From positions 186,001 to 250,000 of the forward strand of contig JBBRNP010000005.1 in NCBI GenBank assembly GCA_038230255.1: a stretch of 64,000 nucleotides of DNA. Reading direction: 5' to 3'. Shown piece after piece: positions 23,571-31,748 of the stretch. Within the stretch, counting starts at the first letter, position 1. Every line of letters begins with the position of its first letter. This stretch comes from AV40 sp038230255 (GTDB lineage Bacteria; Verrucomicrobiota; Verrucomicrobiia; Chthoniobacterales; UBA10450). Position numbers and translations under genes: made by a program. The notes below the pieces were generated by a model that was given only the letters and a program-made list of their open reading frames with translations, was not told the origin of the DNA and made no database searches.

Positions 23571-24764
23571 TTAGAACGCCCACCAGCCGCGCATGAACAA
23601 ACTGGTGAACAGCGCCAGAAACAACAGCGACCAAACGGTGAGGACGACGTTCCAAAAACGGTTGGCCGCGAGCAAAGCGAAGAGAATAAAAATTGGGAAC
23701 ATCGTCAGGGTATAGCGGGGCATGCTTTCCAAAAACGTTACGCTGGCGAAAAGCAGCCAATTACCGGTCATCCACATTGCGTAAATCGGTCGCAGCTTGA
23801 TCCAGCTCGCGACGACGCAGATCAGACCGAGCAAAGCGAAAACGAATTCCTGGGTCCCGAGCATTTCCGCCTGACCCGGTTTCCAATCCATCATGATCCC
23901 AAGGGCGCCCCGCATTCCGACCCAGGGCCCGGTGAATGACGTGAAGGACAGCGCTTTGCGCATCCGGAAAGCTGCAAACGGATCGCCGGTAATGCGCCAG
24001 TTCAGGAAAAGATAAACGCCAAACCCAAGCGGCACGAGCGCGATCCAAAGCCACCGCCAATTCCAACGTTTTGTTTTCCACAGCTGGTAGGCGGCTTCGA
24101 CCGCGAGGGTGGGAATCAAAACCATGCCGTTCGCGCGCGTCATCCAGGCGAGCGCCCCGAGGGTTCCGGCCAACCACCAAATTTCTCGCCGCGCCGCGAG
24201 CAGGCTGCCGATGACGAGAGCAAGAAAAAGGCTTTCGGTATAGGGCGCGTGCAAAAAATAAGCGGTCGGAAAGATTAAGAAGAACCAAACCGATCGGAGC
24301 GCGACTTCCGGAGAGAAATCAATTTGAACCAGACGCCGAAATAGAAGTGCGGCGACAAATAACGCGATTGCGGAAACGATCAGCGCTGAAGCGAGATAAT
24401 TTCCATTCAAGAACGCGACGGTTCGGACGCACCACGGATAAAGAGGATAGAACCAGGCCTTCCAAGCGCTCGCGTTGGTATAACCAAACTGAGCGAGCTT
24501 GAGATACTGGTCCGCGTCCCAGCGATTCCATAGATCGACCCAGCCGAACCACCCGACCGTGCGTTTGTTTTCGAGGATCTGATAACTCTTCGATCCGAAA
24601 ATGAAGAGCAGAACTTTAATGGCGAAAACCCATCCGACGACCAACCAGTCCTCGCGCGAGAGCAAACCCGCAACGCGGGCCCACGTGTTCCCGATTGTCG
24701 AATTCTCGGGCGAAGGGAAGGACTCGCCGGGACGAAGCGATGTCGATGCTGGCTCCTCGTTCAT
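23571..24764 (-). CDS. PIG-V-like polytopic mannosyltransferase (paralogue 3)
   Basis: A 397-residue paralogue with a 40-residue soluble N-terminus before the first membrane helix. The signature reads WNRWDADQYLKLAQFGY. It sits between the 24778 polytopic gene (13 bp upstream) and paralogue 2 (23 bp downstream), all leftward, so the three probably form one operon. Nearly identical blocks (FFLIFPTAYFLHAPYTESLF, MTRANGMVLIPTLAVE) show recent triplication. Confidence 0.82.
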   Translation of the reverse strand: MNEEPASTSLRPGESFPSPENSTIGNTWARVAGLLSREDWLVVGWVFAIKVLLFIFGSKSYQILENKRTVGWFGWVDLWNRWDADQYLKLAQFGYTNASAWKAWFYPLYPWCVRTVAFLNGNYLASALIVSAIALFVAALLFRRLVQIDFSPEVALRSVWFFLIFPTAYFLHAPYTESLFLALVIGSLLAARREIWWLAGTLGALAWMTRANGMVLIPTLAVEAAYQLWKTKRWNWRWLWIALVPLGFGVYLFLNWRITGDPFAAFRMRKALSFTSFTGPWVGMRGALGIMMDWKPGQAEMLGTQEFVFALLGLICVVASWIKLRPIYAMWMTGNWLLFASVTFLESMPRYTLTMFPIFILFALLAANRFWNVVLTVWSLLFLALFTSLFMRGWWAF

Positions 24765-24777
24765 TTAGTCGGGCCGC

Positions 24778-26040
24778 TCAGGGGTGAATTTGGTTCGTCC
24801 ACAGAAATTGATAGGTCGCGAACCCATTGATCGTCACCGAAACAACAAAAAGGGACAGCTCGATCGCCGAAATTTTCGCCGGACCATTGCCAAGCAACAA
24901 AAGAAAGATCCAAGGCAAGAGGACCATGCCGTAGCGGTAGGAGAACTGCCAGCCGCCGGGATTGCCATGCGCCCAAAGCGCGAACGTCAGTAGGCCGATC
25001 ACAATCCAAGCGGCGACTTTGTGCGGTCCACCCTCGCGAAAGATCAGAAAGAGAAAGGGGCTGGCGAGAAAAATCGAACAACCAAACGGATAAAAGCTGA
25101 TGAACGGAAAATCGGGCGCGTCCCGAAAACCTTCGAACAACATTTTATAGGCATTCCAGGGTATGGCGTGAAATGAGAAAAGCCCGTGCCGGTACCACGG
25201 CTCCTGTAAAACGTTCGGGATATGCGAGTAGCCAAAATCAAAGATCGAATGGAAGCGCGCGTAATTGTAAAGAGCGGTGAAGAGACCCAGCGCGACGGGA
25301 ACAACCAGAAAGTGGATGAACACGCGCGATTTTTCGCGGGATTGTTGCACCAGCGATTTCAAATTTTGCGCGTCGGGAGCGATTCGTCCGATCAGAAAAT
25401 AAATGAAAATGGGCAGGCAAAGACCCAGCTCGGTGCGATTGCCAATCGCGAGCGCGAAAAATGCGCCCGCCAAAAGCGGTCGAAATTCAACAAGGACAAA
25501 GCAAAGAGCGGCTGCCTGGCCGAGTACGGCAATGCCGAGGGCCAGCTGCCACGCACCGCCGAATCCAAGATTGCACCAGGTCCAGGTTCCAAAAATAGGG
25601 AGCAACGAAAGCAGGATTCGTTTTGGCAGCGATTGGGTTCCGATCACCGACAAGCGAAACAGGAACCAAACGCAGAGGGCCGCGATCAACGCGGCTAAAG
25701 CGCGTCCCGGAAAGTCTTTGATCAGGTTTACTTTTTGTAGGACGGCGACCGGCATCATGCTCAGAACCGCGCCTAACGGGAACACGGAGTAATACCTGCC
25801 GTCAGCCGGGACCATCTCATTGAGCCAGGAGGGAGCCGGTTGGCGAAGGCCGACATCGCCCTGCATGAGAGCCGATGCGATTCGCGCGGTGTAATCGAAA
25901 TGCTGTTGGGTGGCCTTGATCGAGAAGTAAAAAAGAAGCAGGGTGATTAGCGCGAGCGCGCTTGCTACCCAAATATCTCGATGCTTAGTCATCGCCTCCA
26001 TGGTCGCCATTTTAGAGTTGTTTGAGCGCGAATCGTCCAT
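24778..26040 (-). CDS. Polytopic membrane protein, glycosyltransferase-like
   Basis: A 420-residue protein with about ten transmembrane helices, first in the leftward PIG-V operon. It has a short periplasmic loop with APSWLNEMVPADGRYYSVFP and LGFGGAWQLALGIAVLG. These features suggest a GT-C or GT39/87-like enzyme that uses a lipid-linked donor, but no signature is strong enough to name a family. An internal ATG (13 codons in) is an alternative start. Confidence 0.6.
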   Translation of the reverse strand: MDDSRSNNSKMATMEAMTKHRDIWVASALALITLLLFYFSIKATQQHFDYTARIASALMQGDVGLRQPAPSWLNEMVPADGRYYSVFPLGAVLSMMPVAVLQKVNLIKDFPGRALAALIAALCVWFLFRLSVIGTQSLPKRILLSLLPIFGTWTWCNLGFGGAWQLALGIAVLGQAAALCFVLVEFRPLLAGAFFALAIGNRTELGLCLPIFIYFLIGRIAPDAQNLKSLVQQSREKSRVFIHFLVVPVALGLFTALYNYARFHSIFDFGYSHIPNVLQEPWYRHGLFSFHAIPWNAYKMLFEGFRDAPDFPFISFYPFGCSIFLASPFLFLIFREGGPHKVAAWIVIGLLTFALWAHGNPGGWQFSYRYGMVLLPWIFLLLLGNGPAKISAIELSLFVVSVTINGFATYQFLWTNQIHP

Positions 26041-26115
26041 CGATATTTTCGATTTTATGGTGACCGATTACCACTTGCGCGGTCTGCCGAGAACGCCTAA
26101 TAGCTTTAGCCTTCC

Positions 26116-26433
26116 ATGATTCACCACATCGTCCTTTACAAACTCAAGCCCGAGGTCACTCCCGCTCGCATCGAGGAGATGATGATGAACACCCGGATGC
26201 AGCTGTTAAAGATTCCGGAGGTGCAAAACATCAAATGCGGCAAGCGCGTGGACCCGGAGTTGCAGTGGCCTTTCTTCATTGCGATCGATTTCGAATCGAT
26301 GGACAAGTTCGCCATTTTCCGGGAGGACCCCGTTTTCGTGAAGTTCATGGAGGAAATCATCAAACCGAACACGGCCGATTCGCTCAACCTCGATTTCGAG
26401 ATGGACCCCGGCAAAGACGTGCGGTTTTCCTAG
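26116..26433 (+). CDS. Dabb-domain (stress-responsive A/B barrel) protein
   Basis: A 105-residue soluble protein with the dimeric alpha/beta barrel layout: IHHIVLYKLKPEVTPARIEEM at the start, IPEVQNIKCGKRVD, FFIAIDFESMDKFAIFREDP and VFVKFMEEIIKP. This is the full length of a Dabb domain. The biochemical role of most members is unknown. It lies 9 bp upstream of an interspersed element that precedes rmlA. Confidence 0.88.
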   Translation: MIHHIVLYKLKPEVTPARIEEMMMNTRMQLLKIPEVQNIKCGKRVDPELQWPFFIAIDFESMDKFAIFREDPVFVKFMEEIIKPNTADSLNLDFEMDPGKDVRFS

Positions 26434-26441
26434 TTTTTCTT

Positions 26442-26525
26442 TGTCATTCCGAGCGTAGTCGAGGAATCTGTCACTATTTCTGGTCGGAAATATCTAGAGA
26501 TATCTCGACTTCGCTCGATATGACA
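26442..26525 (+). repeat. 84-bp element with ~28-bp terminal inverted repeats (copy 1)
   Basis: The left end TGTCATTCCGAGCGTAGTCG and the complement of the right end TGTCATATCGAGCGAAGTCG match over about 28 bp with five or six mismatches. A second copy at 58637-58738 is in the opposite orientation and 18 bp longer in the middle. There is no coding capacity, so it looks like a MITE- or REP-type element. It ends 5 bp before the rmlA start codon and thus forms the whole leader of that gene. Confidence 0.88.
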
Positions 26526-26530
26526 GAGAC

Positions 26531-27427
26531 ATGACAAAAAAGGCCATCATTCTTGCGGGAGGCGCGGGCAGCCGGCTTTTTCCGATCACCAAGATCGTCT
26601 GCAAACAGCTGCTCCCGGTTTACGACAAGCCGATGATCTGTTACCCGCTGGCGACTCTGATGCTCGGCGGGCTGCGCGATATCCTGATCATTTCCACACC
26701 GAAAGATTTGCCGATGCTGCGAGATTTCCTGGGCGACGGCACGCAGCTTGGAATCAAGATCGAATATGCTGAGCAACCGAAACCGAGTGGCATCGCCGAA
26801 GCTTTTTTGATCGGCGCAAAATTCATTGGCGACTCGGGCGCGTGCCTGATTCTGGGCGACAACATCTTTTACGGAAAACTCGATTTCTTCCGAGACGCCC
26901 TCGCGATCAAACGGGGCGCGTGTGTTTTCGGTTATCAAGTGCGGGACCCGCAGCGTTATGGTGTCGTCGAATTCGACAAGAGCGGCAAAGCAATCAGCCT
27001 CGAAGAAAAACCAAAGAAGCCCAAAAGCCACTTTGCCGTGCCCGGTCTCTACGTTTACGACGAGCAGGTTGTCGATCTTTGCAGGACATTGCGTCCGTCC
27101 GCGCGCGGCGAGTTCGAGATCACCGACCTAAATTTGCTCTACCTCAAAAAGAATGAGCTGCATGTGAAGTTGCTCAGTCGCGGGATGGCCTGGCTCGACA
27201 CCGGAACGCAAACCAGTTTGCTCGAAGCCGGCAACTACATCGCTACCATCGAACACCGGCAGGGGCTGAAGGTGGCGTGTCTCGAAGAAATCGCGTTGCG
27301 CATGGGTTTTATTGACGAAAAGAATCTGGCCAAGATCATCGGCCAACTGCCCAAGGGCGATTACCGCGATTATTTGCAAATGGTTTGCGACGAAGACGGC
27401 ACGGCCGGGCCACAACCAGTCGGCTGA
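26531..27427 (+). CDS. rmlA: Glucose-1-phosphate thymidylyltransferase
   Basis: A 298-residue cytoplasmic enzyme that makes dTDP-glucose from glucose-1-phosphate and dTTP, the first step to dTDP-rhamnose. It shows the nucleotide-binding loop LAGGAGSRLFPIT, KQLLPVYDKPMICYPL, the Asp motif ILGDNIFYG, VEFDKSGKAISLEEKPKKPKS and WLDTGT. Length and motifs are those of RmlA throughout, except GSR in place of the more usual GTR. No rmlB, C or D follow. Its leader is the interspersed element. Confidence 0.95.
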   Translation: MTKKAIILAGGAGSRLFPITKIVCKQLLPVYDKPMICYPLATLMLGGLRDILIISTPKDLPMLRDFLGDGTQLGIKIEYAEQPKPSGIAEAFLIGAKFIGDSGACLILGDNIFYGKLDFFRDALAIKRGACVFGYQVRDPQRYGVVEFDKSGKAISLEEKPKKPKSHFAVPGLYVYDEQVVDLCRTLRPSARGEFEITDLNLLYLKKNELHVKLLSRGMAWLDTGTQTSLLEAGNYIATIEHRQGLKVACLEEIALRMGFIDEKNLAKIIGQLPKGDYRDYLQMVCDEDGTAGPQPVG

Positions 27428-27429
27428 TC

Positions 27430-28083
27430 TTACTTTGGCTGCTCGCGCAGAAGGTGCGTGGTGTCGGCCACCAATTTCGTGACCGCGTCCACCTCAGTTG
27501 CGTCGTAATAACCGCGAATCGCGCCATGTCGATCGACCAAAATCATCCGCGTGCTGTGGACAGGAATTCCTTTCTCTTCGCTGCCGTCTGAGACCGCGAG
27601 TTTGAATCCGTTGCGCGATAAATTGTAAATCGTCGATTGCGGACCGGTCAGAAAATCCCATCGGCCGGGCTGGGCCTGTAGTTTCTCAGCGTAGCCGCGC
27701 AAAACCTGCGGCGTGTCTTTCGCTGGATCAACCGAAAACGAAACGAGATGGACGTCCGTTTTTTCGAGAGGCTTCTGCAATTCACTCATTCGGGTGCTGA
27801 GCATCGGGCACGGCCCGGGGCACGTTGTGTAAATGAAATCGGCGATCCAGATCTTGCCGCGTAACTGAGTCGAACCGAAATTTTGTCCGTCCTGGTTCAT
27901 CAGGACAAATTCGGGAACCGTTCCGTAAGAAGAAACGGTGCGCTGACGCAGCGCATTCACCTCGAGCTGTCGCAGCCAGAGCAAAAGCGCGAGGGTGACG
28001 ATTGGAATTGCGATTAAGAAGACCTTCCAAATCGTGGAGCTCCTCGATGATGGTCGATCTAACGTGGTCGTGCTCGCGTTCAT
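27430..28083 (-). CDS. SCO1/SenC-type copper chaperone for CuA
   Basis: A 217-residue membrane-anchored thioredoxin-fold protein. One N-terminal helix (VFLIAIPIVTLALLLWL) is followed by the domain with copper-binding TTCPGPCP (CxxxC) and the conserved His in GIPVHSTRMILVD. SCO proteins deliver copper to the CuA site of subunit II. It is the last gene of the oxidase operon and overlaps ctaB by 4 nt. Confidence 0.93.
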   Translation of the reverse strand: MNASTTTLDRPSSRSSTIWKVFLIAIPIVTLALLLWLRQLEVNALRQRTVSSYGTVPEFVLMNQDGQNFGSTQLRGKIWIADFIYTTCPGPCPMLSTRMSELQKPLEKTDVHLVSFSVDPAKDTPQVLRGYAEKLQAQPGRWDFLTGPQSTIYNLSRNGFKLAVSDGSEEKGIPVHSTRMILVDRHGAIRGYYDATEVDAVTKLVADTTHLLREQPK

Positions 28084-28985
28084 GCTTTACTCAAAACCAG
28101 CGCGCCCAGCAAAAGAGGGAGGTAGATAATAGACGTGAGGAACAATCGTCGCGCATCCGCTCGCGTGCGCGTCTTCAAAAATCGCATGGCGGCGGCGAGA
28201 AACACGGCTCCGAGTATCAGCTCGGCCAAAAGATAAAAGACGGTGGCGATCCCGAGAAAGGCCGGCAAGCCGGCCACGATAAAAAGAATCATGCAGAAAA
28301 AGACACTTTGGCTGGCGCTCCGTTCACCGGTGCGATCTTCGCTCGAGATCATTTGGAACCCGGCGCGGGCGTAATCGTCGCGATACATCCACGCGATTGC
28401 GAAAAAGTGCGGCAGTTGCCAAAAAAACAGAATCGCGAAAAGCATCCACGCCCCCGCGTTGAGCGTTCCGCGCGCTGCCGCCCAACCAATCATCGGCGGC
28501 AACGCACCGGGCACTGCGCCGAGAGCCGTGTTGAATGTGCTGACGCGTTTCAACGGCGTGTAGGCGAAGATGTAGATAATGATGGTGATCGCGGCGAGAG
28601 CAGCGCTCAGGGCGTTACAGACGAACGCGAGGTAGGCCACGCCAAAGATCGACAACGCAGCGCCGAGAACGAGAGCTCCTCGTGGCCGCATTCGCCCGGC
28701 TGGAACCGGCCGCGAGCGTGTTCGCTGCATCATTGCATCGAGGTTGTATTCCCACCACTGATTGAGCGCGGCTGCACCGGCGGCGGCCCCCGCTGTTCCC
28801 AAAACCGCATGAAGCAGCGCTGCATAATTGATCGGATCGTCGGCGCCCAGATAAAAACCGACCGCTGTCGTCAATAGAACCAGCAGCGTGAGCCGCGCTT
28901 TAACCAACTCAACCAAATCGCCGATGAATCCAGAGCCCGCATTTCGAGTTTCGGTCTGATCGGCGTCGATCGTAGCGGTTTTCAT
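28080..28985 (-). CDS. ctaB: Protoheme IX farnesyltransferase (heme O synthase)
   Basis: A 301-residue UbiA-family enzyme with about nine transmembrane helices. NQWWEYNLDAMMQRTRSRP is the first Asp-rich prenyl diphosphate motif and DDYARAGFQMIS lies at the second. It converts heme b to heme O for the aa3 oxidase. The start at ATG 28983-28985 overlaps the ctaA stop by 4 nt; the longer upstream frame would run into ctaA. Confidence 0.94.
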   Translation of the reverse strand: MKTATIDADQTETRNAGSGFIGDLVELVKARLTLLVLLTTAVGFYLGADDPINYAALLHAVLGTAGAAAGAAALNQWWEYNLDAMMQRTRSRPVPAGRMRPRGALVLGAALSIFGVAYLAFVCNALSAALAAITIIIYIFAYTPLKRVSTFNTALGAVPGALPPMIGWAAARGTLNAGAWMLFAILFFWQLPHFFAIAWMYRDDYARAGFQMISSEDRTGERSASQSVFFCMILFIVAGLPAFLGIATVFYLLAELILGAVFLAAAMRFLKTRTRADARRLFLTSIIYLPLLLGALVLSKA

Positions 28986-30015
28986 AAATTCTTTGTCTGC
29001 GAAACGCGCGAACAAATCGCCCAGGCGCACACGCCAAACGATAACATAATCGCGCCGACCGCGACATGCGTGGTGGCAATGTCGGCTGCTTTATTGCTCC
29101 AGATTGTCCACGCGCCGAGGGCGAACTGGATTAAGAAAAAAACGACCCACAAGATCGATACCTTTCGAAGCGTGGAGTTTTGAAACTCGTTCCCCGCGAC
29201 GCGAACAAAAAACGTGATCACCGCCACCCCAATCAACACCGCGAGAAATCGATGCGACATTTGCAGCCAGATTTGAAATGCATCCACATCCGAAAGCGCG
29301 CGGGCGTCGCGCCACGCGTTGATCTTTGCCACCGCAGTCGAGCTCGTGTCCGGAATCCACCCACCATTGGCCGTGGGAAAATCGAGAATGGCCAAATCCT
29401 TGTGTTGATGCCGCATAGTGGCGCCGAGCGCGAGCTGAGCGTAGATCGCAATCGTGGTTGCGATCGCGATTTGTTCGATGCGCCGAAAGCGCTGATAAAC
29501 TTGACCGTTTAAAACGGTCGAGTTTCGATCAATCGTCCGCCAGAAGTTGGTAGTGATAATTGCAATCAGAACAATCAAGCCGAGGAAGGCTTGCGCGAGA
29601 CAGGCGTGAAAGATTCCGATTTGGTCTTTCAACATCGTCACCCGCAGCCCGCCGAGAACTCCCTGCAAAATTACGCCCGCGACTGCGATCAGGCCAAGCG
29701 TCCTGACCGATGGCCGGTCTTCAGTTCGCCAAAGCCAGACCGCGAGAATGATCGTGAGAAACCCGACGATCGATGCGATCAGGCGATGGGTGTGCTCGAA
29801 TAAAACGCCGCCGATCCATTTCGAGACCGGAAAAGAAACATGTTGTAGCCGAAAGTGGTGGGCCAATCCGGCACAGCGAGGCCGACGCCTTTGCTCGTGA
29901 CCATTCCCCCGCTGCAAATGAGCAGCAGCGTGGCAACGGCGGTGAACCAGGCAAATCGGTTGAGCCAACGCGGACCGAACCGGATGGGCGGCGTAGATGT
30001 CGATCTTTGCGCCAC
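28982..30015 (-). pseudogene. ctaA: Heme A synthase (COX15) split by a one-base frameshift
   Basis: Two frames together give a full COX15-type heme A synthase. The first (29779-30015, GTG start 30015) covers PRWLNRFAWFTAVATLLLICSGG to TTFGYNMF. The second (28982-29968) resumes at FPVSKWIGGVLFEHTHRLIAS, which contains the conserved heme-ligand EHTHR. Adding one T within the T-run on the minus strand (AAAA at 29831-29834 on the plus strand) joins them. All other oxidase genes are intact, so a sequencing or assembly indel is likelier than real decay. The start region encodes RSTSTPP, again the GCAAGATCGACAT-type repeat. Confidence 0.85.
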
Positions 30016-30030
30016 GTTCGAGCGCTTCGA

Positions 30031-30948
30031 CTATTCGCCGCTCGGGGTTGGCGCGGGTTGGGCCGGTTTCTGTTCCGGTTTTGCGGCGGGATTTTCGTTC
30101 TTTGGCGCGCCGGGCGGCGGAACTGTGCTGGGTGTTGGGCCGACCGGAGGTTCGCCGGCTGGCCGTTGCGTAGCCGGCGGGGCATTTTGCGTTCCGGCCA
30201 ATTCAGCGCGCTCTTTCAACCAGGTTTGATACTCGGCCGGTTCATCCACCACGACCATTCCCTTCATTCCGTAATGACCGAGGCCGCAGAGCTGACCGCA
30301 AACGACTTCATAAGGGCCCGCTTTGATCGGTTTGAACCACATCGGGATGAGCGAGCCGGGGATCGCGTCTGCCGCGATGCGCATGTGCGGCAAGCAAAAA
30401 TTGTGGATCACATCTTTTGAAGAGAGCTCGATAATAACCGGGCGGTTGACCGGCACGTGCAACTCGCCAAGCACCACGATGTCATCTTTGCCGGCGGGAT
30501 CGTTAGGATCGATGCCGAGCGGATTCGAATTCGTCACCAAATCGATCTCGCGTCGCCCAAATTGACCGTCCGGTCCCGGCATGTGGAAGGTCCAGTTGAA
30601 CTGTTGACCAACCACGTGAACAACGATCGCGTCCTGGGTCGGCGGAAATTCGTTCACCCGTTTCGCCCAAAGCGGAATCGCAAACCCGATCAGTAGCACC
30701 GCCTCGATCAAGACCACCGAAAACTCGAGGTGGGTGGAAATTCCGCTGGTAACACCGGCGTGATCGGCTCTGGGGTGGCGGCTCTTGCGAAACCGGATCA
30801 GGACAAAAACAAAAAAGGCCGTCCATCCAAAGAAAAGCGCGGCCATAAACCAGTGCGAGAATTCCAGGATGTGATCGATCTGGAAGCCATGCTCGGAAGC
30901 GTTTGGCGGGATGCCCAGAAATTCGTTAATGAGCGCGAGGCTACTCAT
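30031..30948 (-). CDS. coxB: Cytochrome c oxidase subunit II (CuA)
   Basis: A 305-residue protein with two N-terminal transmembrane helices and a periplasmic cupredoxin domain. The CuA ligands appear in CGQLCGLGHYGM with an upstream His in DVIHNFCLPHMRI. The last ~65 residues are Pro/Ala-rich and probably flexible (PPGAPKNENPAAKPEQKP), an addition beyond the usual length; no heme c motif is present, so this is not a caa3 form. It overlaps the upstream gene by 8 nt. Confidence 0.95.
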   Translation of the reverse strand: MSSLALINEFLGIPPNASEHGFQIDHILEFSHWFMAALFFGWTAFFVFVLIRFRKSRHPRADHAGVTSGISTHLEFSVVLIEAVLLIGFAIPLWAKRVNEFPPTQDAIVVHVVGQQFNWTFHMPGPDGQFGRREIDLVTNSNPLGIDPNDPAGKDDIVVLGELHVPVNRPVIIELSSKDVIHNFCLPHMRIAADAIPGSLIPMWFKPIKAGPYEVVCGQLCGLGHYGMKGMVVVDEPAEYQTWLKERAELAGTQNAPPATQRPAGEPPVGPTPSTVPPPGAPKNENPAAKPEQKPAQPAPTPSGE

Positions 30949-31198
30949 ACTTGTTCAAATCTTCTTCGTTGATTTCCTGATGCGGCTCGAGCGGCATGCG
31001 GCCGTGTTTCCAAATCTTGAAGCCGAACGCGTCGATCCCGCCGACCACCGACATGACAGCGCCGAAAAGGAACCAAATCGCCACCGCCATGTGCTCGGTC
31101 GACTTGCCGTCTTTCGCGCCGTAACAAAACGGACACGCGTTGACTTGCTGCGCCACGAGCAAGGTTGCCAACGACAAGATCGCCAAAAACTTTTTCAT
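30941..31198 (-). CDS. Small oxidase-operon membrane protein with CPFCYGA motif
   Basis: An 85-residue protein with a signal-like N-terminal helix (KKFLAILSLATLLVAQQVNA), a CPFCYGAK segment just after the cleavage site and one more transmembrane helix (VAIWFLFGAVMSVVGGIDAFGF). The paired cysteines could bind metal or act in redox or assembly. It overlaps neighbours by 8 and 4 nt in the cox operon. I do not recognise a named family. Confidence 0.7.
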   Translation of the reverse strand: MKKFLAILSLATLLVAQQVNACPFCYGAKDGKSTEHMAVAIWFLFGAVMSVVGGIDAFGFKIWKHGRMPLEPHQEINEEDLNKYE

Positions 31199-31404
31199 GT
31201 GATGATGCGGAGCCGTTTCATTTTTCGATAAAACCAGACGCCGTAGACGACGAGCACAAGCGCACAGGCAAAAGAACCAACCGCGCCCGCGAGATAAACC
31301 GGCGCGCCTTCAACGAGATTGACCCAGACGCACCAGGCACCGACGCCCAACGCAAGTAGCGTCGAGAAAATTACGAAGATGATATGGAACGCTTTGAGCG
31401 ACAT
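31195..31404 (-). CDS. Small two-helix membrane protein of the oxidase operon
   Basis: A 69-residue protein, start at ATG 31402-31404, with two transmembrane helices (HIIFVIFSTLLALGVGAWCV and LAGAVGSFACALVLVVYGVWF) and a basic C-terminus. Its start shares one base with the stop of coxD and its stop overlaps the next gene by 4 nt. No family recognised; an assembly or accessory oxidase role is inferred from position. Confidence 0.68.
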   Translation of the reverse strand: MSLKAFHIIFVIFSTLLALGVGAWCVWVNLVEGAPVYLAGAVGSFACALVLVVYGVWFYRKMKRLRIIT

Positions 31405-31745
31405 TAGCGAACGATGGGGTTGTACCAGGCAAGATAGGTGAGCCAAAACAGGGCGAAGACGAAAAAGCCGGTAAAAATCAGGACGCGGTAGATCAATTTC
31501 TTTTCGGCGGCGAGATGCATAAAGACTGCGCCGACTAGACTGACTTTAAAGACCGCGAGGAGTAGAGCGACGATGATATTGGCTTTTTGCGAGCCGAAAT
31601 TCACATATGACAATCCGACGGTCAGAGCGGTGCAAACAATCAACGCGGCGCCGACCATCAAGTAGCCTTTGACGTGCTTTTGGATGCCGTGGGCGTACTC
31701 CTCGTGTTCGGCCGGGTCTTGTGAGATGTCAGGCGGGTTGTTCAT
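31404..31745 (-). CDS. Cytochrome c oxidase subunit IV, prokaryotic type
   Basis: A 113-residue protein with three transmembrane helices (YLMVGAALIVCTALTVGLSYV, ANIIVALLLAVFKVSLVGAVFMHL, FTGFFVFALFWLTYLAW). The FKVSLVGAVFMHL motif is typical of bacterial COX4/CyoD-like subunit IV. It is 3 bp downstream of coxC. Confidence 0.87.
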   Translation of the reverse strand: MNNPPDISQDPAEHEEYAHGIQKHVKGYLMVGAALIVCTALTVGLSYVNFGSQKANIIVALLLAVFKVSLVGAVFMHLAAEKKLIYRVLIFTGFFVFALFWLTYLAWYNPIVR

Positions 31746-31748
31746 GGC

